Part shown: positions 1 through 6,901 of the stretch, in pieces
Layout of the letters: every line of letters begins with the position of its first letter
Numbering within the stretch: the first letter of the stretch is position 1
NCBI GenBank assembly: GCA_011364905.1
Contig: RDNZ01000012.1
Coordinates: forward strand, 1 to 62,631
Origin: Candidatus Thorarchaeota archaeon
Lineage (GTDB): Archaea > Asgardarchaeota > Thorarchaeia > Thorarchaeales > Thorarchaeaceae
DNA: 62,631 nucleotides
Direction: 5' to 3'
Notes under the pieces: model-generated
Databases searched by the model: none
Seen by the model: only the letters and a program-made list of their open reading frames with translations
Told to the model about the DNA's origin: nothing
Program-made: the position numbers and the translations under genes

Positions 1-210
1 GACCTGATTGAGAGATGCCGAGTAGTCGAAGTTGACCCACAATTCAGGGAGTTTGAGGTGGATGATCAACTCTTGGAGTATGCTGTAGCAGTAAAAGGAG
101 TACTAGCAACCAATGACCGAGAACTTAGAAACAAGGCAATCGAACGAGGAGTTCCAGTTCTTTTGTTACGAGGCAGGAAACACCTGGAGCTCAAGGGAAC
201 AATTTTTTGA
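1..210 (+). CDS. PIN-domain nuclease, C-terminal part (COG1412/Fcf1-like)
   Basis: This reading frame is open from the left edge and ends in TGA, so only the last 69 residues are visible. The segment VDDQLLEYAV followed by LATNDRELRNKAIERGVPVL looks like the C-terminal half of a PIN domain, including the late acidic residues of the metal site (the D of TNDREL). In many archaea a single-domain PIN protein of this family (COG1412, related to eukaryotic Fcf1 of the rRNA-processing machinery) precedes rpoE, spt4 and rps24e, exactly the order here. The N-terminal catalytic residues lie outside the window, so activity cannot be judged. A VapC-type toxin is less likely because no antitoxin is visible and the gene order is the conserved one. 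Confidence 0.75.
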   Translation, partial: DLIERCRVVEVDPQFREFEVDDQLLEYAVAVKGVLATNDRELRNKAIERGVPVLLLRGRKHLELKGTIF

Positions 211-339
211 GACCGATTCACAACGTTTTTATGTTTTACAAAGCGCATCTGCGCTGAGCCGTCGGGTTAGACCTCGGGATTGTTCTCGAGTCTGATTGTT
301 CTGATAATAATCGTCCTGCTAGGCAAGGAGCGTCAATAG
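211..339 (+). promoter_or_regulatory. possible promoter and structured leader of rpoE
   Basis: This 129-base spacer has an AT-rich stretch at 225-239 that could be a TATA region, and an inverted repeat at 269-276 / 287-293 (7 pairs with one bulged C). A purine-rich AAGGAG at 325-330 lies about 9 bases before the TTG start of rpoE and is a good ribosome-binding site. Whether the hairpin is a regulatory leader is unknown. Confidence 0.3.
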
Positions 340-930
340 TTGTACAGTATAGTGACAGTAAAAGACGTCGTGCGAATTCCACCATCTCAGTTTGGTTCTC
401 CCATGGAAGATGCAGCCATGCTTCATCTAAGGAAGCAACACGAGAACGTCCTCGATCGAGATGTTGGTCTGATGATTGCTGTCATCGGAATTGATGAGAT
501 AGGTCAAGGTCGTCTCATGCCAGGTGATGGTGCGACCTATCATTCCGTGACATATCGTGTACTTGTGTTCAAACCTCTTCGTCACGAACTTGTGGAAGGT
601 AATGTAGTGGAACTCATGGATTTTGGAGCATTCATTCGAATGGGACCGCTTGATGGGCTCTGTCATGTCAGCCAAATTTGTGATGACTTTATCACACAGG
701 ACTCTAAAGGCAACGCCCTTCTGGGTAAGGAAACAGGAAGAACTCTCGCAGAGGGAGACATGGTTAGGGCCAGAGTCACGTCGATAAGCTTCGAGTCTGG
801 AAACAAATCCGGAAAACTTGGTCTCACAATGAGACAACCATTCCTTGGTAAGATTGGACCCGACCGTTCCTGGGTAGAAGAAGATGTGAGAGCTGCTCGC
901 GGAGAGAGCAAGAAAGAGAAGAAGAAATAA
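340..930 (+). CDS. rpoE: DNA-directed RNA polymerase subunit Rpo7 (RpoE/RPB7)
   Basis: This is the stalk subunit of archaeal RNA polymerase, which forms a heterodimer with Rpo4 and contacts emerging RNA. The 196 residues match the family length. The N-terminal half, starting MYSIVTVKDVVRIPP, is the RNP-like tip domain, and from about residue 83 an S1/OB fold follows (VEGNVVELMDFGAFIRMGP, then DGLCHVSQI). The tail is very basic. Translation starts at TTG behind a clear AAGGAG site. The gene lies between the PIN-domain gene and spt4 as in many archaea, and probably shares a transcript with spt4 27 bases downstream. Confidence 0.95.
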   Translation: MYSIVTVKDVVRIPPSQFGSPMEDAAMLHLRKQHENVLDRDVGLMIAVIGIDEIGQGRLMPGDGATYHSVTYRVLVFKPLRHELVEGNVVELMDFGAFIRMGPLDGLCHVSQICDDFITQDSKGNALLGKETGRTLAEGDMVRARVTSISFESGNKSGKLGLTMRQPFLGKIGPDRSWVEEDVRAARGESKKEKKK

Positions 931-956
931 TCACGGAGGGAACAAAGATAGCAAAA

Positions 957-1160
957 ATGAAAGCATGCAAAGTCTGTCATTTCCTCACATCAGAGAGTAT
1001 GTGTCCCAATTGCAAGAGCACTAATCTCTCAACTTCATACACTGGGATAGTGGTAATCCTTCCAGGGCGAAACAAACGTGAGGATCCTAGACTCAGTTCC
1101 TATGTTGCGTCCCGACTGAATATCGATAAGCCGGGAAAATATGCACTAAAAGTGCGATAA
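957..1160 (+). CDS. spt4: transcription elongation factor Spt4 (RpoE2)
   Basis: This 67-residue zinc-ribbon protein is archaeal Spt4, the partner of Spt5 that clamps RNA polymerase during elongation. The zinc ligands are C4-x2-C7 and C16-x2-C19. The conserved core after the ribbon (SYTGIVVILPGRNK) and the C-terminal KPGKYALKVR are typical. A GGAGGG-like site precedes the ATG. It follows rpoE directly, the usual archaeal arrangement, and is followed by an 86-base gap before rps24e. Its length fits the family. Confidence 0.95.
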   Translation: MKACKVCHFLTSESMCPNCKSTNLSTSYTGIVVILPGRNKREDPRLSSYVASRLNIDKPGKYALKVR

Positions 1161-1255
1161 TGTTCCTTGTCAGTGGTGAAAGGTTTATTAGACAACCTCA
1201 GGTGGAGTGGCTGGCCCAGCCCCTGGGGCGGTCTGACTTTCGGTAAGTGATGTCA

Positions 1256-1561
1256 ATGAAAATCGAGATTCTAAATGAGCGAGAGAACAAGCCTCTTGCA
1301 AGAAAGGAAGTCGACTTCAGGGTCGATCATACAGGCGCAAGTACTCCAAGTCGAGCGGACATTCGTGCAAAGATAGTTGCGCAGTTTGATGCAGATTCTT
1401 CATCTGTCATCATCAAGAGACTCGACACCAAGTTTGGTGCTGGTATCACTGAGGGAACAGCCAGAATCTACTCAAATCAAGACCAGATGAAACGAATCGA
1501 ACTTGACCACATTATCAAAAGACATGAATCTAAGAAAGAAGAAGAGGGAGGAAAAGAATAG
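1256..1561 (+). CDS. rps24e: 30S ribosomal protein S24e
   Basis: This is the archaeal/eukaryotic small-subunit protein S24e. The start MKIEILNERENKPLARKEVD and the core LDTKFGAGITEGTARIYSN are characteristic, and the 101-residue length is normal. Two alternative in-frame starts (GTG 1247, ATG 1250) lie just upstream; I prefer the third because family members begin MxIxI. The tail is lysine/glutamate rich. The stop is immediately followed by rps27ae with no spacer, so the two are cotranslated. Upstream there is a TTTATTA element near 1184 and a GC-rich stretch that may belong to the leader. Confidence 0.95.
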   Translation: MKIEILNERENKPLARKEVDFRVDHTGASTPSRADIRAKIVAQFDADSSSVIIKRLDTKFGAGITEGTARIYSNQDQMKRIELDHIIKRHESKKEEEGGKE

Positions 1562-1726
1562 ATGCCCAAAGCGCATGAGCTGTACAAGGTTGACAAATCA
1601 GGAAATATTACTCGCTCCAAGAAGTCTTGCCCACGCTGTGAAAAGGGGACTTTTATGGCTGAACATTTTGATCGGTTCTCTTGTGGTCGGTGCGGATATA
1701 CTGAATTCAAACGCAAAGGCAACTAG
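1562..1726 (+). CDS. rps27ae: 30S ribosomal protein S27ae (S31e)
   Basis: This 54-residue zinc-ribbon ribosomal protein starts [20 protein letters not shown]. The zinc ligands are C23-x2-C26 and C41-x2-C44. In eukaryotes the same protein is made as a ubiquitin fusion; here it is free, as in other archaea. The ATG lies directly behind the rps24e stop. The gene is convergent with the small membrane protein that begins on the other strand, with only two bases between the stops. Confidence 0.93.
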   Translation: MPKAHELYKVDKSGNITRSKKSCPRCEKGTFMAEHFDRFSCGRCGYTEFKRKGN

Positions 1727-1728
1727 TT

Positions 1729-1986
1729 CTACTCACCCACTATTGCCATCACCCATCTCACAAAGATGAGGACTCCAACTATCATTGTAATCAATACATC
1801 TGCAAGAAACACGCCTGGAATTTGAACCTCTATCCACGCTGCAAGAATGAGAGCTATTGGAAAAGTGACTATGAAAGGCAATGTGGCCACTGTCAATGAT
1901 ATCTCCTCACTTGATACCATTATGTTTACCAGTAGGAGAAGCCATATAGCATAGATTCCAACAAGAAGAGCAACTTCTGCTATCAT
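1729..1986 (-). CDS. small three-TM membrane protein, unknown function
   Basis: The 85 residues are almost entirely hydrophobic and form three likely membrane helices (about residues 4-24, 30-53 and 57-82), separated by short polar turns such as SSEE and a single acidic residue in LADVL. Size and layout recall MrpF-type antiporter subunits, but the conserved motifs of that family are not seen and no other Mrp genes are nearby, so I leave it unnamed. The ATG is preceded by GGAGAAGAAG. It is monocistronic and convergent with rps27ae. Confidence 0.55.
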   Translation of the reverse strand: MIAEVALLVGIYAIWLLLLVNIMVSSEEISLTVATLPFIVTFPIALILAAWIEVQIPGVFLADVLITMIVGVLIFVRWVMAIVGE

Positions 1987-2103
1987 GATACTTCTTCTCC
2001 AACTAGGAACTTGATTCGACCGAAGAACAATGTGTGTATCACATCTGTGTCACTGCTTCTCTATTTTATCTCATATTGAGAGTTTTTAGCCAAAATTTTA
2101 TAT

Positions 2104-2135
2104 GTAAAGTTTACTTTACGTAAAGTATACTTTAC
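2104..2135. promoter_or_regulatory. tandem 16-bp palindromic operator upstream of the XRE regulator
   Basis: Two abutting copies of GTAAAGTWTACTTTAC fill these 32 bases. The second copy (2120-2135) is a perfect palindrome and the first (2104-2119) differs only at the centre. A TTTTATAT TATA-like element lies at about 2096-2103, so the expected transcription start falls inside the repeats. The most likely reading is that the XRE protein encoded 10 bases downstream binds here as two dimers and represses its own operon. Confidence 0.75.
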
Positions 2136-2145
2136 ATCATAATGG

Positions 2146-2385
2146 GTGAACAGCGTGATTGTGAATAAACTGCGAGACCTTCGCGAAGCCAAAAGAAACG
2201 AGTCAAACAACCCTGAATTGTGGACACAAGAAGGTCTTGCAACACGCCTGGGAGTCACTAGACAGACTATCATTTCAATGGAGAAAGGCACCTACAATCC
2301 AACTCTTTCTCTTGCTTTCAAGCTGGCAAACCTGTTCGGTGTAAGGATTGAGGATATATTTGAGTATAGAGATGAAAAGAAATGA
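2146..2385 (+). CDS. XRE-family transcriptional regulator (helix-turn-helix)
   Basis: This 79-residue protein is essentially one lambda-Cro/C1-type helix-turn-helix: TQEGLATRLGVTRQTIISMEKG is the classical HTH signature, shown here in two parts as TQEGLATRLGV and TRQTIISMEKG. It belongs to the short archaeal/bacterial YozG-like regulators that often accompany DUF2178 membrane proteins. The first start is GTG 2146; GTG 2155 or 2161 are alternatives giving a shorter N-terminus. It overlaps the next gene by four bases (ATGA), so translation is coupled. The palindromic operator just upstream points to autorepression. Confidence 0.88.
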   Translation: MNSVIVNKLRDLREAKRNESNNPELWTQEGLATRLGVTRQTIISMEKGTYNPTLSLAFKLANLFGVRIEDIFEYRDEKK

Positions 2386-2744
2386 AACGTAGCGTAATGA
2401 CAGTTCTAAGTGCATTAGTAACAGTAGCAAGTGTGTTTGTGATAATCTGGATTCTAGGTCTGAAAACTCTGAGTAGTTATACAGGGGCAATCGGTGGTAT
2501 GGTTGGCGGAGTGCTTGGAGCGACCTACCTGAAACGTTTCCAAGATGAGCGCTTCACACAGATCATGAATCTTGCTGCACGGAATGTCTTTGTCTATCTG
2601 ATAGTCCTTCTCCCAATGAGCAGTGTCGTGTTGCTTCGCGTCGAAACATTCACAGTTCAGATAGTAGCTGGTCTAATCATCTTACCCTGGATATCATCGC
2701 TTGTGATCTACTTCTTGTCACTATTCTATTATTACCGGAGATAG
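2382..2744 (+). CDS. DUF2178-like membrane protein, first copy
   Basis: The 120-residue protein has four likely membrane helices in two pairs (about 6-27, 31-48, 68-85 and 95-116). Between the pairs lies the motif DERFTQIMNLAARN, which matches the DER-x-xxI-xxxAAR cytoplasmic loop typical of DUF2178 proteins. Function of the family is unknown; it is commonly found behind an XRE regulator like the one here. The ATG overlaps the regulator stop by four bases. The C-terminus ends in YYYRR, as does the neighbouring copy (YYYYR), so the two are paralogues. Confidence 0.7.
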   Translation: MKRSVMTVLSALVTVASVFVIIWILGLKTLSSYTGAIGGMVGGVLGATYLKRFQDERFTQIMNLAARNVFVYLIVLLPMSSVVLLRVETFTVQIVAGLIILPWISSLVIYFLSLFYYYRR

Positions 2745-2757
2745 AGGTGAAACTGAA

Positions 2758-3147
2758 TTGAGCGTAAGACTATCAAATAAGACCCTGGTTGTAATGGGGG
2801 TACTCATCATCTTTGGATGGTTCATGGCACAAGTGATTGTCAGCCTCCTCTTTCCAACCTCGACACTACCTTTTTCCATTCCTTCAATCGGGGCGGAGAT
2901 TGTCTTTGTTTCAGTGTTATTAGGCTTCACTCTCTATAATCAGAGGCTCCGTGACGAACGTTCGATACAGATTTCCGACAAATCAGCTCGTAATGGGTTT
3001 GCCTTCGTCCTTTTTGTGGTTCCGATGGCACTCATTGGTCTTTCCGCTACAGATGTTTCATCTGACGCTCTTCTTGCCCTAGTAGTAATATGGATTGGGG
3101 CTGTCTTCTTCGCAGGAATATCTGCTTTCTATTATTACTACAGGTAA
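2758..3147 (+). CDS. DUF2178-like membrane protein, second copy
   Basis: This 129-residue protein shares its plan with the preceding gene: four membrane helices, a central loop RLRDERSIQISDKSARNGF, and an aromatic-basic C-terminus (YYYYR). I read the pair as a tandem duplication that has diverged. Translation begins at TTG, 13 bases after the upstream stop, with a GAGATAGAGGTGA ribosome-binding region between. The gene is the last of the three-gene operon controlled by the palindromic operator. No catalytic residues are visible; a role in membrane stress sensing or immunity to a membrane-active compound is only speculation. Confidence 0.65.
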   Translation: MSVRLSNKTLVVMGVLIIFGWFMAQVIVSLLFPTSTLPFSIPSIGAEIVFVSVLLGFTLYNQRLRDERSIQISDKSARNGFAFVLFVVPMALIGLSATDVSSDALLALVVIWIGAVFFAGISAFYYYYR

Positions 3148-3336
3148 CCAGGTCTAGACTGAAAATGGTAACTGATGGAAATCCTCCTGGCTTTGTTGCA
3201 ACATTTTTGAAAGTTGGTTGGATCACATAGCTGAAGTTGTGATCGATAAGGTCCAATGTTCTACTTTTGATTTTTGAGAATAAGCACAGTTATAATGTGG
3301 ATTTCAACCAGGAATTTCAAGCTAGGAGGGATTAGT

Positions 3337-3759
3337 TTGACCAAAAAACACAAAGATGACCAAGAAGCGACTCCACCCAGACCCAGCAGAGTACTTTTCG
3401 AATTCACTTCTGAGGATGAAGCGTATGTGAATATGATGCTGAAGAAATCAGCCAGACGTACTGTTCAGAAGCACAGAAAGGACGCGCCCTTACCTACAAA
3501 GAAACCCCCTTCCATTGATGACGAGTTGGATGAGATGCTCATAGAGGTTGAAAAGAAGATTGGTATCAAGTCTACAGCCACTGAGCCAATTAAGAACTGC
3601 CGCAAGTGCTATTTCTCCAGGTCATTTCGTGTCATTGGTGTGGATTGGTATTGTCATTGTGCCAATGTTGCAAGATCATCAGGAAAGGCAGGTTGGTCAT
3701 GGGTGCGTTGTGAGTCTAATCTGTCATGTTGGCGAGAACCTGATTATGACAGTCTCTAA
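3337..3759 (+). CDS. hypothetical protein with C-terminal cysteine-rich zinc-like motif
   Basis: I do not recognise this 140-residue protein. I place the start at TTG 3337 because AGGAGGG ends seven bases upstream; an upstream in-frame start at 3274 has no such site. The N-terminal two thirds are charged and probably flexible or helical (KKHKDDQEATPPRP, then KKPPSIDDELDEM). The last 50 residues contain CRKCYF, YCHC, C and CW, enough for one zinc site, with many aromatics. The cysteine cluster suggests a small zinc finger. It stands alone upstream of the convergent initiator tRNA gene. Confidence 0.6.
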   Translation: MTKKHKDDQEATPPRPSRVLFEFTSEDEAYVNMMLKKSARRTVQKHRKDAPLPTKKPPSIDDELDEMLIEVEKKIGIKSTATEPIKNCRKCYFSRSFRVIGVDWYCHCANVARSSGKAGWSWVRCESNLSCWREPDYDSL

Positions 3760-3766
3760 AATGTGA

Positions 3767-3845
3767 TGGTAGCGGGTGGATGATTTGAACATCCGATCTC
3801 AGGGTTATGAGCCCTGCGGGATAGGCCTGGCTTCCCCAACCCGCT
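3767..3845 (-). tRNA. initiator tRNA-Met (CAT), CCA encoded
   Basis: Read on the minus strand this folds as a complete cloverleaf: acceptor AGCGGGT paired with ACCCGCT, D arm, anticodon stem AGGG/CCCT around loop CTCATAA, and a T arm with GTTCAAAT. The anticodon is CAT. Two features mark it as the initiator: an A1-U72 pair at the acceptor end and consecutive G-C pairs (GGG/CCC) next to the anticodon loop. The discriminator A is followed by a genomically encoded CCA. A TTTAAAA element lies upstream on the same strand near 3873-3880 and could be its TATA box. No intron is seen. Confidence 0.93.
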
Positions 3846-3860
3846 AATGCTAAGGAAATT

Positions 3861-3892
3861 CTGCCTACGCGAGTTTTAAAGTTATTCGTAAG
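3861..3892. repeat. imperfect 32-base repeat, copy 1
   Basis: The bases just upstream of the initiator tRNA resemble a stretch at 5156-5187 downstream of the flavodiiron gene: 25 of 32 positions agree by direct alignment without gaps. Both begin CTRCCTACG and end ATTCGTARG. This copy contains the likely tRNA TATA region, so its conservation may be partly incidental. Confidence 0.35.
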
Positions 3893-3903
3893 AACCGATG
3901 TAA

Positions 3904-4221
3904 TCAAGAGAATAGTCTTAGGTAATGTGTTGTCTCTACCTCTCTACCATCTTTCAGATAGACGGTGATATAGATTGTGAATTCTCCCCATCCGGCTGAT
4001 GATATAGAAAACTTGTCATTCTCATCATCAGAAGTTCGAATAGGATCGGGAAAAGTATCATGAAGTCGATATTCCACATAATCGACTAGAGCTAATTTTT
4101 CAGGAGATTCACCCATGAACACAGTCCACTTATACCAAGGAGTGTCTCTTTTTCCGAAAGTTCGTACCCCAACCTTCTTAGCAGTATTTCCGAACTTGAA
4201 ATCCAGTTTTTCAGGACTCAT
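3904..4221 (-). CDS. prokaryotic YEATS-domain (pYEATS) protein
   Basis: The 105-residue protein looks like a single pYEATS domain, a beta-sandwich related to the acyl-lysine reading YEATS domain of eukaryotic chromatin proteins. The marks are VDYVEYRLHDTFPDP (the conserved LHPTFPDP-like strand), FSISSAGWGEFTIYITVYLK (the GWGEF-I turn) and a final THYLRL. Prokaryotic family members are usually linked to membrane or signalling modules rather than chromatin. The ATG at 4221 overlaps the stop of the upstream membrane gene (ATGA), so I reject a longer N-terminal extension lying inside that gene. The two genes form a translationally coupled pair. Ligand unknown. Confidence 0.75.
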   Translation of the reverse strand: MSPEKLDFKFGNTAKKVGVRTFGKRDTPWYKWTVFMGESPEKLALVDYVEYRLHDTFPDPIRTSDDENDKFSISSAGWGEFTIYITVYLKDGREVETTHYLRLFS

Positions 4222-4772
4222 ATTCGTCCACCTCCAGGTGTAGGCACAGGGTTTGAAACCTGTGAGAGTGTTTGGGGAATTGAACGTGGAACAAATGTTT
4301 TTGTCCTCCATTTCTGCCCTGTTGTATCAATGACGCAAATTCTAATCTGATCAGTCAATTTTACGAAGTCCGGCAGTGTATGATACCATCCGCCTTCTTC
4401 ATTGTTTGTCGGGGTGAAGATTATTTTCGTTTTCTTTCCAAGGCGTGGTTTTACCCATAGCTCTCCACTATCATCATCAAAGTCCACAATAGCATTCTTT
4501 GGAAACATCATTGTCACATATCGTTCGGCCTGCAGAATCTTCTGTTTAAGTCCCACAGCATCAGGTCTTATGATAGCAAGCACAAAAACGAGAAATATTA
4601 CTATTGCGATTATTAGGAATGGCATCCAGAGTTGTTCTGCACCAATTATCGCTGATTCCGCCAGAACTATAGCCTCTGTAACAAGAATTACTAATGTGAA
4701 TAATCCCAGTGGTGTTTTCACCGAATCTATAATGGAAACAGTGGTTTCTGATTTTTTACTTTCTGGAGTCAG
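4218..4772 (-). CDS. two-TM membrane protein coupled to pYEATS, CTG start
   Basis: I read a 184-residue protein starting at CTG 4772: a strong AAGGAGGG site (4779-4786 on the minus strand) lies six bases before it, and the frame up to the first GTG (4721) reads as sensible protein ending IIDSVKTPLG. Two membrane helices follow (about residues 22-42 and 48-70), then a cytosolic domain of about 110 residues with beta-rich character (GELWVKPRLGKK, EEGGWYHTLPDFVKL, IRICVIDTTGQKW). I do not know the soluble domain. Coupling to a pYEATS protein suggests a membrane-anchored sensor or effector. If only GTG is used, the protein is 167 residues. Confidence 0.65.
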   Translation of the reverse strand: MTPESKKSETTVSIIDSVKTPLGLFTLVILVTEAIVLAESAIIGAEQLWMPFLIIAIVIFLVFVLAIIRPDAVGLKQKILQAERYVTMMFPKNAIVDFDDDSGELWVKPRLGKKTKIIFTPTNNEEGGWYHTLPDFVKLTDQIRICVIDTTGQKWRTKTFVPRSIPQTLSQVSNPVPTPGGGRI

Positions 4773-5193
4773 ATATGTCCCTCCTTACGCTTGTAATGGG
4801 ACCTCTGCAATTTCACTATCATCTCTAGTGGGATTGATGTCATAGATAGTTTACAGATAGAAATTGGAAATCCATCTATCGTACAGTGTTCTTCTTCCCA
4901 CACGTTTGCATGAGGTCCCTACCGTCGCAAGAACAAAGACATACTTCTATAAAAAATGTTTCATCTTTTGATTAATTAGCGCAACATCTACTAGAAGAGT
5001 TAACATTTTTTAGGACTATTTATCAGATTCGAGCGAACTGCAAACATAGTGATTTCACGTGGGGCTTTATGTTTCAAAGCCCCACAGACCCGAGTTCTGA
5101 TTCATTTATCGTAGACTGGATGTAGATATGCAATTTGCTGTAATTGAAAGGAAGTCTACCTACGAGAGTTTCAGAGCCATTCGTAGGTTTTGG
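4773..5193. other. 421-base intergenic region with perfect hairpin
   Basis: No convincing gene is seen here. The most distinct element is a perfect 10-bp inverted repeat at 5059-5068 and 5076-5085 (GTGGGGCTTT / AAAGCCCCAC, seven-base loop). It lies about 110 bases beyond the 3' end of the flavodiiron gene and could protect or terminate that transcript, although no U-run follows. The stretch 4950-5030 is AT-rich. The second 32-base repeat copy is at 5156-5187 and carries the inverted repeat CCTACGA / TCGTAGG. Confidence 0.5.
5156..5187. repeat. imperfect 32-base repeat, copy 2
   Basis: This stretch directly after the flavodiiron stop resembles 3861-3892 at 25 of 32 positions. Its ends form a 7-bp inverted repeat (CCTACGA / TCGTAGG), so it may fold as a weak hairpin in the 3' untranslated region of the gene. 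Confidence 0.35.
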
Positions 5194-6384
5194 CTACTTC
5201 ACCTTCCTAGCAAACTCTTTTCCAAATGTGAAGGCTTGTTCTAGTTCTTCTTCATTTGGCACCCATTTCACGGTGAAGGGGTCCATGACGATGTCCATCT
5301 TTCCCTTCTCCATGGACTCTTGGATCTTCTTCACAGCGCCTCCACCCCAGCCATATGATCCGAAAGCCGCACACTTCTTACCGACAGGTTTCAATAATTC
5401 AATGTCAGATAGGACCGAGGCAACATTAGGTAGAACATTGTTGTGCATAGTAGAACTACCAATGAGGACCCCTCTCGCCTCCAGCAAGTCAGCCATGATG
5501 TCGTAACGGTCACTATGCGGAATGAGTCTCAATTCTGGTTTGAGACCCTCACTCTGAACACCTTCAGCCATAGCACGGGCGAGTTTTGTTGTGCTTTGCC
5601 ACATGGTGTCCCATGTGATGATCACTTTATCCTGGAACCTCTCACCCTTTGCCCATTCGAGATATCGAGTGACTATTTGGAGTGGGTCTTTTCGCCAGAT
5701 AAGTCCGTGAGAGGGAGCAATCATCTTAATCGGAAGACCCAACTCAACAACCTCTTCGATTTTCTTCTGAACCATCCTGCTTAATGGCCAGAGAATGTTT
5801 GCATAGTACTTCTCAGCCTCACGCCACAGGACATTTTGATCGACCTCGTCTGCGAAACGCTGTTCAGTAGCGTAGTGTTGTCCGAAGGCGTCATTTGGCA
5901 GCAGAAGTTGCTTTTCCACGTAGTAGGTGAACATTGACTCAGGCCAGTGAAGCATAGGAGCCTCATAGAAACGAAGAGTCTTGCCCCCCAAGTCTATCTC
6001 ATCACCTGTCTTAACAGTCTGGATATCCCAACCGTCATCATAATGCTTCTCCAACTCATTGACTGCCTTCGACGTACAGACCAGTTTTGCATCAGGGACC
6101 ATCTTCAGAATTTCGGGGGTTGCACCAGAATGGTCCATTTCAGTATGGTTCGAGATCATGTAATCGATTTTTGTCGGATCCACCACTTCGGAGATTCGAG
6201 AGAGCATTTCTTCGGTGAACAGACCCATCACAGAATCGACCAATGCAACTCTCTCACTAATTATTAGGTATGCATTGTAAGTTGTACCATGGTGTGTTGT
6301 GTAACTGTATCCATGAAAGTTTCTGATGTTGTAGTCCAACGCACCAACCCAGTAAACATCCTTCATGATTTCAATTGGCTTCAA
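5194..6384 (-). CDS. fprA: flavodiiron protein (F-type A flavoprotein, FprA-like)
   Basis: This 396-residue protein reduces O2 to water or NO to N2O and protects anaerobes against both. The N-terminal metallo-beta-lactamase-like domain carries the diiron ligands in NHTEMDHSG (H-x-E-x-D-H) with later His and Asp residues (LHWPESMFTY, NDAFGQH, PSHGLIW). The C-terminal flavodoxin domain begins about residue 255 with VIITWDTMWQSTTKLARAMA, and the FMN loop SSTMHNNVLP follows. The start MKPIEIMKDVYWVG uses TTG 6384; ATG 6366 would remove the conserved N-terminal strand. No rubredoxin gene is adjacent, and the electron donor, perhaps F420H2 or a ferredoxin, is unknown. Confidence 0.93.
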   Translation of the reverse strand: MKPIEIMKDVYWVGALDYNIRNFHGYSYTTHHGTTYNAYLIISERVALVDSVMGLFTEEMLSRISEVVDPTKIDYMISNHTEMDHSGATPEILKMVPDAKLVCTSKAVNELEKHYDDGWDIQTVKTGDEIDLGGKTLRFYEAPMLHWPESMFTYYVEKQLLLPNDAFGQHYATEQRFADEVDQNVLWREAEKYYANILWPLSRMVQKKIEEVVELGLPIKMIAPSHGLIWRKDPLQIVTRYLEWAKGERFQDKVIITWDTMWQSTTKLARAMAEGVQSEGLKPELRLIPHSDRYDIMADLLEARGVLIGSSTMHNNVLPNVASVLSDIELLKPVGKKCAAFGSYGWGGGAVKKIQESMEKGKMDIVMDPFTVKWVPNEEELEQAFTFGKEFARKVK

Positions 6385-6493
6385 TTAATACTGCCTCAAG
6401 AGTATGTATGTATTCTATTGTTAAAAGGAAAGTAGTTACCAAAAGGGAAGTGGTACCTACTCATGAACTCTAGGAGATGAACAAAAGGTCCAC

Positions 6494-6901
6494 CTATGAT
6501 AATCCATAACTTTTCGAATCAATTGAGCTGTCGACGGTATAGCTCCAGTTAGGAGACTCTGTTTCAAAACTCTGAAGACCTTGGCTCCGGTTCACCCATC
6601 TCCAACAAGTCACTGCACCAACCATCTCGAGTTCATACAGATTTGCCTTAGTAGCGCTGTATCTAACTTCAAGGAGTGTGCCCTCTGGAAGACTATCGAT
6701 ATCGCCTACGTCCAGAGAGATGCGTCCATTACTGTCCTTCTCGCCGCATCGGGAGAGAAAATACCGGGTCTCTCCACCATTCACTGGGTTCTTCACAATC
6801 ACCGCCACATGAGGGCGGGCTACTGGGTCCCACCATCTAGGGATGCCAGGACGCCTGATCACATAGTCACTGAGGGGGGATATCCGACTGGGCGAGTCCA
6901 T
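6494..6901 (-). CDS. hypothetical protein, beta-rich
   Basis: I do not recognise this 135-residue protein. The start ATG 6901 (GTG 6904 alternative) lies behind CGGAGAG and a TATATA element about 40 bases upstream. The middle portion alternates hydrophobic and polar residues (PHVAVIVKNPV, RYFLSRCGEKD, GTLLEVRYSA) and ends in a tryptophan-rich stretch (VTCWRWVN, NWSYT), suggesting a small beta-barrel or sandwich. There is no signal peptide and no membrane helix. It stands alone between the flavodiiron gene and DUF134. Confidence 0.5.
   Translation of the reverse strand: MDSPSRISPLSDYVIRRPGIPRWWDPVARPHVAVIVKNPVNGGETRYFLSRCGEKDSNGRISLDVGDIDSLPEGTLLEVRYSATKANLYELEMVGAVTCWRWVNRSQGLQSFETESPNWSYTVDSSIDSKSYGLS

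Noticed and set aside
427..837. 136-codon minus-strand frame within rpoE
   Set aside because: It lies fully antisense to a certain RNA polymerase gene.
1161..1255. GC-rich hairpin-like leader before rps24e as a small RNA
   Set aside because: Short palindromic pieces are present, but no box C/D or H/ACA layout can be fixed, so no RNA gene is claimed.
4402..4845. 147-codon plus-strand frame opposite the two-TM gene
   Set aside because: It is antisense to a gene with membrane helices and a strong ribosome-binding site; composition is serine and threonine rich, as expected for an antisense shadow.
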